Assembly (NCBI GenBank): GCA_036245525.1
Contig: BTPG01000004.1
Location: 208,160,952-208,224,951, forward strand
From: Semisulcospira habei
Lineage: Eukaryota; Mollusca; Gastropoda; Semisulcospiridae
Direction of reading: 5' to 3'
DNA length: 64,000 nucleotides
Part shown: one piece after another, positions 1-12,200 of the stretch
How positions within the stretch are numbered: the first letter of the stretch is position 1
How the letters are laid out: every line of letters starts with the position of its first letter
The notes under the pieces: model-generated
Told to the model about the DNA's origin: nothing
The model's database searches: none
Seen by the model: only the letters and a program-made list of their open reading frames with translations
Translations under genes and position numbers: made by a program

Positions 1-1241
1 GTTCCATGACAATGCCTGCCTAGTGATACTGGAAGCTGGCTTTCTCAGACTGTGACCAATACATCCCCATCTTCATCGCCCAATTTCATTCTCTGCTGTT
101 ATCTGCTCCGTTCTCTCCCAGAGTCTGACATTGCTGATCTTCTCTGGCCAGTGGATTTTCAAAATTCTTCTAAGGCAACTGTTTATGAAGATCTGTACTC
201 TGTTGACTGTGGTTTTTGTCAATCTCCAAGTCTCTGCTCCATATAGGAGAACTGCTTTTACGTTGGAGTTGAAAATCCGGACTTTGGTGTGTTGTGACAG
301 CTCTCTGGAACTCCACACTTTTTTCAACTGGAGAAAGGCTGCTCTGGCTTTACCGATTCGTGCTCTAACGTCTGCATCAGTGCCGCCTTTTTTGTCTATG
401 ATGCTCCCGAGATAGGTGAAGGACTCCACCTCCTCCAACGGGGTGCCAGCAAGCAAGACTGGTTCTTCCCTGGTTGTGTTCAGCCTCATTGTCTTTGTTT
501 TCTGTTTGTGAATGGTGAGGCCCACTTGGGACGAGATGTCAGCAAGCCTCGTGGTCTTGTCCTGCATTTGTTGAAGAGTGTGGGACAGTAATGCCAAGTC
601 GTCTGCAAAATCGAGGTCGTCAAGCTGTGTCCACAGTGTCCACTTTATTCCACTTCGTCTGTGCTCTGTGGTCATCTTCATGACCCAGTCTATGGCCAGT
701 AGGAAGAGGAACGGAGACAGCAGACACCCCTGCCCGACACCAGTTCTGACCTGGAGCTCCCTGGTGAACTGCCCTTCGTGGATCACGCCATCATGCCATC
801 GTAGCTACTCTTGATCAGGCGGACGAGCTTTGTGGGTACACCGTAGTGTCGTAGGAGTTTCCACAGAGTCTCTCGGTCCACGCTGTCAAATGCTTTCTCG
901 TAATCCACAAAGTTGACGTACAGCGGCGAGCTCCACTCCAGAGACTGTTCCACGATGATGCGGAGAGTGGCGATCTGGTCTGTACATGATCGGTTTTTTC
1001 TGAATCCTGCTTGCTGGTCTCTCAGCTGGGGGTCAACGGAGCTCTTCATTCTCTCCAGGATGATCCTGTTGAAGACCTTTCCTGGTACTGACAGCAAGGT
1101 GATTCCTCTGTAGTTAGAATACTTGCTGAGGTCGCCTTTCTTGGGAAGCTTACAATGAATGGTGGAGACCCCAAAGTGGCTGTTCGCGCAGTTTAGCAAG
1201 GAAAAATGTGACAAGAGCACATTCAGGTTCACGTTATTCAT
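1..1241 (-). pseudogene. LINE reverse transcriptase fragment, copy A (truncated, frameshifted)
   Basis: This is the 3' part of a non-LTR retrotransposon reverse transcriptase read on the minus strand. The upstream frame (1241 to 783) has the NYRGITLLS, GFRKNRSC and FVDYEKAFDSVDR blocks. The frame then shifts near 783 and continues with GVGQGCLLSPFLF, the catalytic FADDLALL and a thumb region containing FTYLGSIID. Coding similarity fades near 1165-1200, so the copy is 5' truncated, and its 3' end runs off the window start. By eye it is almost identical to the copy at 43061-43953, so the two insertions are close relatives. The family looks RTE-like, with the simple-repeat tail seen on the other copy, but the clade is inferred. 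The frameshift makes this copy non-functional. Confidence 0.9.
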
Positions 1242-1547
1242 ACATTATTGTGGAGAAGGAGGTTTAGTTAGTATTATATTCATCTAAGTAGTAGTCTGCA
1301 CTGTTTAAACACTGTAAGCAGTGTTGGCTGACAAAACTGTGTTATTGCTGAGGCCTCAAACACAGACTTTTCTTAAATTTGACCTGAAACGACAGAATGA
1401 CACAATTTTCAAATCGCTATAACTCAGAAACCGTTTAAGATATCTCCACAAAATTTTGCATGCAATCTCATCTTGATGTTTACTTTCGGAAAACTAAAAA
1501 AATTGTATTGTCTTTTGAATCTAAAAAAATTACTGGGACAACCTATT

Positions 1548-1735
1548 AAAATGACAAAAGTTCGATATACTGTATGTATTTTCAAATATCATGTCAAAAT
1601 TTGGTACATTTTGAAGCAGAATTATCATACTTACAGTTTGAAATATGTACCCCCTTTTTTACTTGGTTTGAATGAAAAAAGGTTAGGGACACGGGGCAAT
1701 TTGTAGGAAAATAAGTTGGTAGCTGTAGGGTTGAG
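1548..1735 (+). repeat. Repeat shared with the 3' end of the piggyBac-like element at 38895-39084
   Basis: This stretch matches 38895-39084 almost base for base, including TGACAAAAGT, TTTGGTACATTTTGAAGCAG and GTTAGGGACAC. In the other copy it ends at a piggyBac-type terminus (AAAGG followed by TTAA). Here the end reads GTAGGG followed by TTGA, so the terminus is decayed. It is best read as the 3' end of an old piggyBac-like element whose remainder is not recognisable. Confidence 0.6.
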
Positions 1736-2486
1736 AAGCCCATCCTGCAGCCATTATGGTATTTTCAAATCTGTAGCCCAAAACTGTTTGATTCAACACT
1801 CCTATCATACATCTGAATTTAAATTATAAAAACTTTTTCCCATCGTACATTTTCCAGCGAGTCGGTTCCCTGAAGACATAGCAGGAAAAAGGACGCGTGT
1901 TCCCTGGCGACGTACATTTTGGGGGTAGACTGAATTAATTTTCACAGCCTCCCAAGCTAACAACCATAGATAAATTGGGTATCATTGGAAAGCGCATAAA
2001 AAGTACTTGTCAAAACTGTGCATGTTTGTGCATCAGTTTAGTGGGAAGTGGAGCCAATTTTATTATTATGCAACAGACCAAACATGGCAGAGCAAAAAAT
2101 GAGAAACGTGATTTTGGTAGCAACTGTGTAAGTACATGCAACAAAAAACCCAGATTTACTCACCAACATGGCAACAAAAAAATGTATTCCACAAGCAAAG
2201 AAATCACACAAGAGATCTGTCCCTTCTTGAATCACAATTTTACGAGCTGAAAATCACTGTTGAAACCACGCTCATGAGGATCGAACAAGCTCATCGTCGG
2301 AGACGATCCAAGGCACATTGTTGGCTTCTTTGGTCTTGATCCGACAAGGGCATTCACTTTCAGATATTTTAGAAATGGTTGGTGAAACATATAATAGTTG
2401 CTTCCCTTAGACCGATAGTTTTTTTGTTTTAAAACCCAACCCTAGAATACTAGCAACTCGTCTATAGATGGCAACGAGCATAAGCT
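1736..2486. other. No gene recognised
   Basis: This is AT-rich intronic or intergenic DNA. A 91-codon open frame at 1975-2250 has no recognisable domain and overlaps open frames in other phases. I see no convincing gene. Confidence 0.5.
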
Positions 2487-2569
2487 AAAATTGAGTAAGT
2501 AGTAGACACTTCCAGACAGTAATGTCATCGGTAATGTTTTTGAGGAAACAAACCACTGTGTGAACTATC
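2487..2569. repeat. Solo DIRS terminal-repeat fragment
   Basis: The sequence from AAATTGAGTAAGTAGTAG through the motif CCAGACAGTAATGTCATCGG to TTTTTGAGGAAACAAA repeats the right terminal repeat of the DIRS element that ends at 13205, in the same orientation. No DIRS genes adjoin it. It is probably the remnant of another insertion or a recombination product. Confidence 0.8.
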
Positions 2570-2748
2570 TTTTTTTGTTCCTCATACATTGTAGGGATAG
2601 GAAGTACATAATACCACTTTTCTGGACAAACTGCAGGAAGTTGGATTTTGACTCCTTATGTCACACATTCTGACCATCTTTCAGAGAATGACCCAATTCC
2701 CTGTGAAGCCACTGACAATACAAGGTATGGATCCTCCAAGCTAGTTAA

Positions 2749-2827
2749 CCCTTTGGCTGTCAGCAGTGGTTTTTGCCGCGATTCCTGCAGGAATCATCAG
2801 TCAAAACCACTATCGTCAGCCAAGGAG
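2749..2827. repeat. Imperfect hairpin beside a TTAA site (possible tiny piggyBac-type MITE)
   Basis: The sequence starts CCCTTTGGCTG immediately after TTAA (2745-2748) and ends CAGCCAAGGAG before TAAA. The arms also share AGTGGTTTT and AAAACCACT. The roughly 80-bp palindrome resembles a folded MITE. The right-hand TTAA is imperfect, so assignment to the piggyBac group is tentative. Confidence 0.45.
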
Positions 2828-2987
2828 TAAAAAGTTGGCAGCTATGAACGCCGATCTTTTCTGCTACCACCCTTGAACTGCCATGTAATCAGTACTGGAG
2901 GTTAAATGCACATAGGCGTATATAGCTCAAAAGACAAGCAATTCTCGAGCAAACTTGCGAGGATGAATATGATGGGAATGTACACAC

Positions 2988-3077
2988 CTGACTTGGGTGT
3001 GGGGGAGGCATCCTGAACTGCGGTCCGTAGCCAGGAGCTCTGTGACCCATGAACTCATAAGGATTCATAGGCCAACG
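2988..3077 (-). CDS. PRRC2: PRRC2 exon (Pro/Gly/Met-rich, 30 codons, phase 0-0)
   Basis: This 90-bp minus-strand exon encodes 30 residues beginning RWPMNPYEFMGHRAPG and ending PPPHPSQ. It is bounded by a TGTGTGCAG acceptor (3078-3086 side) and a CAG|GTGTGT donor. Both ends are in phase 0, matching the exon at 13349-13450, so it can follow that exon or be skipped without breaking the frame. The Pro/Gly/Met-rich composition resembles the other exons of this gene, but the segment has no conserved PRRC2 motif. Its assignment therefore rests on splice signals, phase, composition and strand. It is the most 3' exon visible; the gene continues beyond the window start. Confidence 0.7.
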
Positions 3078-3679
3078 CTGCACACATGACACACCAATGA
3101 CCACATATATAAGACAATCACTGGTGTACAGTGTTTCAATGCCTATGTTACAAGCCACTGGTCAACGGTAAAACGCATTTCATTTAATTTTTACAAGCTA
3201 CCAATACTGAACACAATACTGCATGAAGGGGCTAACCTTCCAAAACATTTTGTTACCTCTGCCAGCCCATGCAGATTGCGTTTCTGAGATTTGATAATTT
3301 AGCACCAAAGAGCCCAGCTGTCCAAGATAATCGATTCAAAGTGGTGTCCGCGAAAGGCACATATCCTCACGCGCCCCTGCAACTGCAGAGACTCATGAAG
3401 ATCAAAGTCTCTTGCACTCTGAGTGTGTTCACTTTTCTTAGCAGACAAGGGGTTACTGAATTAATTCTGACCAATGATGCATGGCTAGCCAGTCAGTAAA
3501 CAGAACTGAACCATTCAAACAGCCATGTTATGATGGGAACAGCAGCAAAAAGGCTGTTGGTAGAGAGTTAAAAATAGCTTTTTCTATTAGAGTTGACCCC
3601 TTCCTTGTGAGATATTGCAGGTTGTGTTTCTGACAAAATTAAATAACGATGAACACCATCCCCATAAGACAAAATGAAA
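3078..3679. other. PRRC2 intron, no gene seen
   Basis: This is AT-rich intron sequence between the exon at 2988-3077 and the DIRS element. An open frame at 3269-3499 has no recognisable domain. Confidence 0.5.
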
Positions 3680-3915
3680 AATTAATTTTTCTCTAAAATA
3701 TATTTTTTCGAAAAATACTTACCGATGACATTACTGTCTGGATGTGTCTACTACTTACTCAATTTCAGCCTAAGAACCCGTTGTGTTGATACACAACCCG
3801 GGAAGCACTCGGGGAACCCGGGAGGCACTCGGGGAACCCTGCCTAGGGTCGAGAGTTGTCTCCCGCCCTTGCCCATCCGTCACGCCACGTGGCGTGCGCA
3901 TTCAGTCGTGATACT
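3680..3915. repeat. DIRS copy 1, left inverted terminal repeat
   Basis: This runs from the AT-rich outer end (TTAATTTTTCTC) through CCGATGACATTACTGTCTGG and the CACAACCCGGGAGGCACTCGG block to GCCACGTGGCGTGCGC. The inner part is the inverted complement of about 13018-13170. A short internal duplication of the CACTCGGGGAACCC block lies near 3800-3840. Confidence 0.85.
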
Positions 3916-3962
3916 TAGCTTACCAGCGGCAAGCGGGGCGGGAGGGAGGGTCCTTCGAGTTA

Positions 3963-4060
3963 TGTCATCGGTAAGTATTTTTCGAAAAAATATATTTTAG
4001 AGAAAAATTAATTTGTTTCCTCAAAAACATTACCGATGTCATTACTGTCTGGAAGAATTG
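3963..4060. repeat. DIRS copy 1, internal complementary region
   Basis: The left half (GGTAAGTATTTTTCGAAAAA to AAAAATTAA) is the exact complement of the outer left end. The right half (TTTGTTTCCTCAAAAACATT to ACTGTCTGG) is the complement of the outer right end. This joined-end arrangement is the template proposed for completing and circularising DIRS DNA, and it defines the element ends at about 3680 and 13205. Confidence 0.85.
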
Positions 4061-4160
4061 CGAAAAGGAGGAGGGTCCCGCCCCAAATACGTTCTCTGGG
4101 GTTAAGACAGAGCCATTCACCCAGTTGCAAAACTCCCGACAATTTCAGCTAAGTGCGTAT

Positions 4161-5330
4161 CTACGGCGCCGGGAGGGAGTGTTGCGCTGCGGCGATGTCC
4201 CCCACCAGTGCAAGGCTGCCTCGCTGGCCTGCCAGATCCCTGAGGTAGAAGCGGGCGAATGTAGATTCAGCCCGCCAGCCCACTGCTGCCACGATGTCTC
4301 GAACAGCACAGTTGCGATCGAAGACGACGCTCGTGGCCATGGCTCGTACCTCACGTGCGCGTATCTTGAGCCTCTTTGCAACTGCTGGGGAAAGGTCCTG
4401 ATAGGCTGACCTTATGACCCAGCGAAGCCAAGAAGAAATCGTTTGCGCCGATATGTCTTCTCTGCTGTGTGCCAAAGGTAGAAAGAGGCGTGACCGTCCT
4501 CGGCAGACGGGCTTGGTACGTCGTAAATATACGCGTAGGGCGTGCACAGGATCCTGTTGCCTGGTCTCCCGAGTAAAACTTGCATCTTTCAGCGGTCGAA
4601 TGGTAATCACCTAGGCGCAGTCAAGGGAGACCTGGTCTTGGCGAGGAGGGCAGGGTCTGTGAGTAGTTGTACAGAACCGTCTGCTCGGAATTGGAGGCAG
4701 GCAGGACTTGCCGACAGCGCATGTAGCTCGCTTACTCTAGCCGCAGTGGCCAGGGCCAACAGAAAACATGTCTTTTGTGTCACATCCGAGAACTTAGCCA
4801 GGGAAAACGGTTTGAACCTGTCCGAGTTCAGCCACGTCAGTACCCAAGGTAGGTCCCATCGCGGAATCAGTGAGCAGGGAACTGGACGCTGCAGGCCAAA
4901 GTGTGCCATCAGGTCTGCAAGGTCTTTGTTTTCGCCAGGGTCTGGGTGGCTTAGGTGACGGTAAGTGTCTGCAACCATAGATATCCTCGGATCGTGATGG
5001 GAGCTAGGCCTTGGTCTCCAAAGAGCCAGAGGAAGAAGTCAGCGAGCTGTGGAGTAGTCAACTCGGTGGGGTTACGTTGTCGGTCAGTGCACCAGGATTG
5101 GAATACTCGCCACTTTCCCTCATAAACACGTCTGGCCGAGGGTCTACGGGCTGAAGCGATAGCTGCCACTGCTGCACTCGAGAAGCCTCTTGCGGTGAGG
5201 GTTTGCCGCACAATCTCCAGGCGTGAAGAAGTTGCTCTGGGCACGGGTGTAAAAGCAGCTGGCGGGGCTGCTTGAGCATCGTCCTCGAGGTGGGCAGACA
5301 AAGCGGAGGGCCCGTAGCGAGACTGAGTAG
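4161..5330 (-). pseudogene. DIRS copy 1 tyrosine recombinase (frameshifted)
   Basis: Three overlapping minus-strand frames make up one recombinase. The N-terminal SAM-like domain includes ARRVYEGKWRVFQSW and ITIRGYL. The middle section has ATAARVSELHALS, with the first catalytic Arg. The C-terminal section has REVRAMA and GWRAESTFARFYLRDL, with the final Arg and the nucleophilic Tyr. Frame breaks lie near 4970 and 4610. The box II His is replaced: this copy reads IRAREVRA where copy 2 reads IRAHEVRA. The enzyme should be inactive from the frame breaks alone, and probably also from that substitution. Confidence 0.9.
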
Positions 5331-7207
5331 ATCGGTAGTCCAAGATCTGTTCCAGGAGAACGGGGCTACCAGTAACATGACCGTGTTGCAACCTCTGAGC
5401 TTGAGTAGGACTTTGGGAACGAGGACCGTCGGGGGATAAGCGTAGGCGATGAGCCCGTGCCACGGAATGGAGAGCGCGTCGACTGCCCAGGCTAGGGGGT
5501 CTGGAATCGGAGAGACGAAGAGGGGAAACTGGTGATTCCACCTCGTGGCAAAGAGGTCGATCATGGGAGTCCCCCAGTGAGCGCAGATCATCTGAAAGAT
5601 GTGTGGGTGAAGCGTCCATTCCGTGTGAAGTAATTGTCCGCGCCGAGATAGGGAGTCCGCCAACACGTTCAGGTGACCTGGGATGTGTCGAGCTCGGAGG
5701 GATAGGCCACGGTCCTCGCACCAGCGCATCAATCGATAGAGGAGAAATGCACAGCTCGGGAGAGTGAGTACCGCCCTGCTTCTGAATGTAAGAAATGACT
5801 GTGGTGTTGTCCGAAAGGACTAGGATCTCCTGGTGGCGAAGGTGCGTTTCCCATTTGATGAGGGCTTGCCAAACCGCTTGTAGCTCTAGCCAGTTGTGTC
5901 TGTCTGCTAGGTCTGGAGACCAGAGGCCGGACGTCGAGAGGAAACTCGGTAGCAGATGTGCACCCCAGTCGCTGAGACTTGCGTCCACAGAGTGAGAGCT
6001 GAGGAGGCGGAGAGGCTAGAGGAACTCCAAAGCGAGCCATGAGGAGTCCGTCCAGCGCTACAGATGTGGGCGAAGGATCTGAGTCACAGGTACCGGGGCG
6101 TCTAAGTCGCCGGAGGACGGACGCCAATGAAGCAGGAGGTGTAGTTGAAGCGGCCGGGAGTAGAGACGACCGAGGGGAAGGAGATCCGCCGCTGAATTCA
6201 TCAAGCCAAGTACCTGAAGCCAAACTCTGGCGGGGACTGACTCCGCCTGTGCTACCTGGGTGGCCAAGGAGGCTAACTTGTGGATCCGAGGCTCCGGCAA
6301 ACTCACTCTGTTGAGGTCGGTCGCAAATTTCATGCCGAGATGAATAAACCGGCGAGATGGAGATAGGTCCGACTTGCCCGCGTTGACCAGGAACCCCAAA
6401 CGCGACAGCAACAGGAGTAGTGAATCCCTCTCCGTCCTCAGGGTGCTTGCTGACCGATTCCTCAGGAAGAGGTCGTCCAAATAGTTGGAGGTTGGACTGG
6501 ACGACGACTGCCTGGTCTTGGCGACGACAGCATCCATAATGCGAGTAAAAACCCACGGGCTGATGTTGAGACCAAACGGAAGGGCCCGAAACTGGTAGAT
6601 CACCCCGTCGAACACAAAGCGAAGATACCCCCTGGAAGCCGGGTGTATAAGCACATGTAGATATGCATCAGATAGGTCCAGGCTGACAACGAAGTCCATC
6701 GGTTGCACAGCGGCCCGAAGGGTCCTGGAGGTTTCCATACGAAATGTGGGAGCTATGATAAACTTGTTTAGGGGCTGATAGATCGACAACGGGACGCCTC
6801 TTGTCACCCGGCTTGGGAACCACAAAAAGGCGGCTGTAAAATGCTGGCGAGTCGGTATGAGACACTACCTTCGTGGCGGCCTTCTGTAGAAGCGAGTCGA
6901 CCTCTTCGTGCAGTGCGATGGCTTTCAGACCGTCCGACGGAATCTCTGTCCATACGGGTGAGCGTCTCAGCGGCGGGGGAGAACGAAAAGAAATCGAGAG
7001 TCCGTCGGTGATGGTGGCGAGTACCCAGGGGTCATCCGGAAGCAGCGAACGCGACATGTCACTGAAAAGAGTGAGCCTCCCACCGACAGGAGGCCCCGGA
7101 GCAGTCGGCAGGGGCGGGAACGGGAACAAATCAGGGAGCCCGCCAGCGCCCACGGTGGCGGGCAGACCTGGGCCAAGCGGGGACAGAGGTCCTAACTGGT
7201 CTAGCAC
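5331..7207 (-). pseudogene. DIRS copy 1 reverse transcriptase and RNase H (frameshifted)
   Basis: The N-terminal RT part is at 7207-6668 (FYSRLFVVPKPGDKRRPVVD). The frame shifts near 6800 and continues through SLDLSDAYLHV, FRALPFGLNISPWVFTRIMD and the catalytic SNYLDDLFLR. RNase H follows at 5988 with MDASLSDWGAHL, WLELQAVWQAL and LVLSDNTTVISYI. It shifts frame again near 5730 and ends with the last conserved Asp block GHLNVLADSLSR. The segment after it (MIDLFATRWN, FVSPIPDPLAWAVDALSIPW) is typical of DIRS polyproteins. RT and RNase H copy the element RNA in a virus-like particle or the nucleus. This copy is broken. Confidence 0.9.
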
Positions 7208-8252
7208 GGCCGAAGGCGGGAAACCGCCGGGGTGCCTTGGCGGGAGCTGGAGTGAAGGATGAAGCGGGTCTGGAGGTCCGCAGGGTGCGACCCACGGCCT
7301 TGCGGGCGGCTTGAAAGCGCGAGGCTGTAACTCGGCTGGGCCAGCGGTCCGGATTGCCGTCCTTCACCTTCTGCCAGGTGTCACCAAAGAGAAGTGGGAC
7401 ACCAAGGGGAGCGCGACGCAGCTGGGTCTTCAGATCGGGAGGCATACCACGACAGGCGAGTAGTACTGCATCTTGACGCATTAGGTCACAATTGGAGGCG
7501 GCCGCCATCGCGTTGACCGATGAGTGATACGCTGCCCGGTTTGCCGCAACACCGAAGGTCACCAAGTAAGGATGTAAGCAAAGGTTGCCAGGCGTCCTCG
7601 ATGTGACGGATTAAACCTTGAGTGAGAAGCTCCAGAAAACCAGCGCAGGCCAAGGCGTTCCGTACTAGTGATGCCGTCTTATCCAAACCACGAGGGAGGG
7701 CGTGTCTCAGCTGATTGGTACCGCCAAGCTGGGATATTGATTGAGGGTCCAACGATGGAAGCTGACAGCTAAAGGACTGGAAATGTCCCGCATACCAGGA
7801 TTGGTGGAAGGAGATGTCTAGGTCAGCTGGCCACTTGCGATCCGTGAAGAAAAGATACTCCTGGGAATCTGCCTGGAGGTAAGCTGAAAAGGAATCCCTC
7901 AGATCCTTAAAACCAGGGGGCTGAGGTAAAGACTTGAACCTCTTCTGTTGACGGCCAGAGTCGACAAAGGCGGACACCTTCCTCTTGCGCGGGGGGGACT
8001 GGGGACATGCGTCCTCGGGCAGTGCAGCCACGGTGAGCCGAGCTGCTTCATCAATGCCGAGAAGCGTTTCCGTGCGTGACGTAGATAGGGTCCTAGGCGA
8101 TGCAGTATCATCCGACACAGCAGAGCGAGATGAGGGGCTGTCCACACCAAGCAGGGCCGAAACCGAATCCTCCGGGAGAAGTCTAAGAGTCTCCTCATCC
8201 CGCGTAGAGAGCGAAGTCCGGTGAGGAGTGCCGTTGGCGGATATCGTTCTAG

Positions 8253-8345
8253 CCACGTCCCGACGAGAGAAGGTAGCAGCCGGCGAGCGTCGTGTCCTCT
8301 GGTACGGATGTGTAGCCGTCGGCAAGCGTCGTGCCCTCTGGTGCG
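8253..8345. repeat. Short tandem duplication in the gag linker
   Basis: AGCAGCCGGCGAGCGTCGTG followed by TCCTCTGGTACGG recurs as TAGCCGTCGGCAAGCGTCGTG followed by CCCTCTGGTGCGG, a unit of about 44 bp. On the minus strand it gives a repeated Arg/Thr/Pro-rich peptide (RRLPTATHPYQRTRR). Confidence 0.7.
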
Positions 8346-8732
8346 GGTGAGGCGGGGGTGGGGGCAAAAACGCGACCAGGAGACGGGAACCTGGAGTGAG
8401 CCGTGCGCCTGCCCCGGGGGGGAGGGACTGCGAGGACAGGAGCGGCTGCTAAGACGGGAGCGACTGTGACGACAATCCCCGACGGACAAATTCCTACTAA
8501 AAGGCCCTAGCGAAGGATGATGTAACTTGGAAGAGGTGGAGTGCGGGTCCGAAGCTCACGAAGTAGACGAACGCGACGAAAACGCTGGTTCGAGGCTGTG
8601 ACGGCCGTTGCATAGAGCATCATGATGCTTCCTCCGATCATAAGTAAATGCGCCAAAGCATCTAGAATTGTTGGCCGAACGAGAGATGTGTGGACTGTCA
8701 GAAGTCTGTGGACGTTTGGACACGTGTCTTGG

Positions 8733-8910
8733 CTGACCTACCTCCGTAAGGTAGGCACTCTGCCCTAGTGCTGTCTCTCCGTAAGAGTCCTTGCAGACCT
8801 CTCAGGACTGTCGGACAAATGATGGCATGGAGCACGTCTCTGTAGGCTTTGCCTCCGTAAGGCAGGCACTCTGCCATAGTGCTGTCTCTCCGGAAGAGTC
8901 AGTGGGCTTA
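8733..8910. repeat. Imperfect tandem repeat in DIRS copy 1
   Basis: The block CTCCGTAAGGTAGGCACTCTG followed by CCCTAGTGCTGTCTCTCCG recurs about 110 bp later as CTCCGTAAGGCAGGCACTCTG followed by CCATAGTGCTGTCTCTCCG. It lies in the untranslatable part of the gag linker. Confidence 0.75.
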
Positions 8911-9264
8911 GACCGGGTGTGAGTCACAGAAGATGCAGTCCCGTGTGAAGAGCTAAGCTCATGTGTCCGACGTGCCGGCCGTTCCCCCAGATCATAGCGA
9001 GTGTCTGGTTAAAGCGCCAGTTGTGGTCGGGGGTTCCAAAAAGGACTGACGATCCGTAGCCTGCGTCGGGCGCTCGCGCCGGTAAAATTGCCACAGTTGG
9101 GACCAAACTTGTTCAGGCCAGGTTACACAAATCTCACAAGAATGGTCCGAGGCGCATCCCATACAATGAAGGCAAAACTTGTGCTTATCGCTAGGCCATT
9201 GGAAATCGCCGCACTGCTGGCAAGTAAGCACTTGGTTCTTGGCTTGACTTCGCGAACGAAGATT

Positions 9265-12200
9265 CTATAGGGCTTGCCCACGTCGTCTGCAGGCATTTTC
9301 GTGGCTGCGGAGGCCAATCCGGGACAGGCAGGTTCGACCGCAGTGGCTGCAGGGGAAGGTCTGGTCAGGGTTCTGAGTTACGGCAACTCGGTTTTTTCTC
9401 CTGAGCCGTTTGTCCTTAAGGTTAGCTCTGCGAGAGTCCTCAAAGGAGACGGCTGCCTTGTAGATGGTGGAGCGCCAGGTGTCACGGTCCGCAGCAAGCG
9501 AAGACCACTGGCGGTGGTCGATTTGGCAAGCACTAAGTGACTTCTTGAGACCGTCTTTGTATCTCTTCTTTGGTGCCCCTCTGTCACGGTGTCCAGTAGC
9601 AAGCTCGCCGAACAGAGTGATCTTGGGTAGGCGATGATCCTCCATCCTGGAGACGTGTCCCGCCCAGCGAAGCTGTGTCCGCAGCAACAAAGCCTCGATG
9701 CTCATAGTTTCTGCCTGTTCAAGGACCTCGACGTTGGTGACATAGTCACTCCAGTGAATGCCCAGGATGGTACGCAGGCAGCGCTGGTGAAAGCGTTCGA
9801 GGAGTCGTAGTTGGTTGCGGTAGAGGGCCCAGGACTCGGAACCGTACAGCAGGGTGGTGAGGACGACAGCTCTGTACACACTGATCTTGGTGCCCGTTTT
9901 CAGCTGTTGATTGTGCCACACCCGCTTGAAAAGTCGCCCAAAAGCGCTGTTCGCTTTTGCCAGCCTGCTGTCAAGCTCCTTGTCCAGCTTGGCATCTGAC
10001 GTGATGATGCAGCCAAGGTAGGTAAACTGGTGTACTGACTTCAGTTCAGACTCGCCGATGGTGATGTGGGGAGGGCGATGCTCTACCTTGGGTGCCGGCT
10101 GATGTAGTACCTCTGTCTTTTTCAGACTGACCTCGAGTCCAAAGAGCTGGGCAGCATCTGCAAAGCAGGATGTGATGCGCTGCAAGGCTCTCTCTGTGTG
10201 TGCAACAAGGGCAGCGTCATCAGCAAAGAGCAGCTCACGAATCAGTTGGTCTAGGGTTTTCGTGTGGGCCTGCAGTCGTCTGAGGTTGAACAGGCTGCCA
10301 TCGAGACGATACCTGATGTACACTGCATCGTCATCGTCGAGGTCTACTGTGGCCTGCTTCAACATCATGCTAAAGAAGATGGTGAAGAGGGTTGGTGCCA
10401 GCACGCAGCCCTGTTTCACGCCGTTGATAATGGGGAATGGTTCTGAGAGGTTACTGTTGAGTCTAACCTGGCCTTGCTGGTCCTCGTGGAGCTGGACGAT
10501 CATGCTTAGGAACTTTGGGGGACAGCCAAGTCGCTCCAGGATCTGCCACATGCCTTGCCTGCTCACAGTGTTGAATGCTTTTGTTAGGTCGACAAACGTT
10601 ACGTACAGCCCTTTGTTCTGCTCGCGGCACTTCTCCTGAAGCTGTCTCAGCACAAAGACCATGTCAGTGGTACTCCTGTTGGCTCTGAAGCCACACTGGC
10701 CCTCTGGGAGGTGGTCTTCAGCGATGGCAGGTAACAGCCGATTCAGGAGCAGCCTTGCGAGAATTTTCCCGGCAATGGACAGCAGGGTAATTCCACGATA
10801 ATTAGAGCATTCAGATTTCTCTCCTTTGTTCTTGTATAGGGTGATGATGACTGCATCACGGAGATCCTTTGGTAGTGTTCCTTTCTCCCAGCAGCAGAGA
10901 AAGAGGTCATGGAGCTTGTTGTGCAGTGCTGGGCCTCCATGTTTCCAGATCTCTGGCGGGATTCCGTCAATGCCTGCTGCTTTGCCACTCTTGAGCTGGT
11001 GGATGGCTGTGTGGGTCTCTTCAGCGGTGGGCGGTTCGTCCAATTCAACCTTTAGTGGGAGCTGTGGGATTTGGAGGATGACTGTTTCTTGAACAGTGCG
11101 CTCAGCGCCGAAGAGGTCCTGAAAGTATTCTGACCAGCGGTTCAAGATGGAGGTATTATCTGTGAGGAGTGCCTGTCCATCGGCGCTTCGCAGGGGACTT
11201 TGTACCAGGTGCCTGGGGCCATACACTGCTTTCAGTGCTTCATAGAAGCCCCTGTAGTCACCGTTGTCAGCGCAAAGCTGGGTCCTCTGTGCCAGTCTCG
11301 ACCACCACTCGTTCTGGAGCTCTCTAAGCTTGAGCTGGAGACTGCTGCAGATGAGGCGAAAGGCAGATTTCTTCACAGGGCAGGAAGGCTGGGCTAGGTG
11401 GGCCTGGTGGGTGGCTCTTTTGTTTGCTAGAAGTTCCTGGATCTCCACGTCGTTTTCGTCAAACCAGTCTTTGTTCCTCTTTCTAACAAAGCCCAAGACT
11501 TCCACAGAAGATTTTACAATAGCAGTTTTCAGTTGCTCCCAGAGTGTTTCAGGGGAGGAGTCTGCTGGATCAACTGTGTCTTTGAGCATGCGCTGTAAAT
11601 CTGTCTGAAGGGCAGCTTTCTTGTCATCACGCTGAAGGCTGGCGACATCAAGCTTTTTCTTGAGGGGGCCTCTTTTCTTGGGTTTCAGCTTGAGGTGGAG
11701 CCTGAGTTTGCAGCGGACAAGGCGGTGGTCAGTGTGGCACTCTGCACTGGGCATCACTCTGGTGAGGAGGACGTCACTGCGGTCCCTCTGACGCACAAGG
11801 ACATAGTCGATAAGGTGCCAGTGCTTGGAGCGAGGATGCATCCAGGTGGTCTTTCGACTGTCCTTTTGCTGGAAAGTAGTGTTGGTGATGACAAGTTGCT
11901 GTTCTGCACAGAACTCCAACAGCAGGCGGCCATTGTCATTGCAGTTCCCAACGCCATGCTTGCCGAGGACTCCTTTCCAGGCTTCAGAGTCTTGGCCCAC
12001 TCTGGCGTTGAAGTCGCCAAGGATGATGACTTTGTCGTCTGCGGGGGTGCTCTGCAGGAGGCTGCGCAGGTCAGAGTAGAACTTGTCTTTTTCTGCAGGC
12101 TCTGCCAGGAGGGTTGGGGAGTACACACTGAGAAGGGTGACGTATTGGTGGTGTCTCAGTGGGAGGCGCATGGACATAATGCGGTCGGAGTGACCCATTG

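Larger units (their letters stand above)
7131..9237 (-). pseudogene. DIRS copy 1 gag (frameshifted, split by LINE)
   Basis: A Cys/His-rich N-terminal part at 9225-9100 has CQQCGDF, a FCLHCMGCASDHSCEICVTW cluster and the following WPEQVW. This spacing is the zinc-binding head seen in DIRS gag proteins. A Ser/Pro/Arg-rich linker follows with stops and shifts (9000-8370). A long frame at 8367-7486 then carries PRKRKVSAFVDSG and FKDLRDSFSAYLQADSQEYLFF, a capsid-like helical region, and it shifts once more to 7565-7131. The first codons lie on the other side of the LINE, at 12549-12579. The protein would package element RNA. Confidence 0.8.

Noticed and set aside
6039..6314. Plus-strand open frames over the DIRS genes
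   Set aside because: Shadows of GC-rich RT/RNase H coding sequence on minus.
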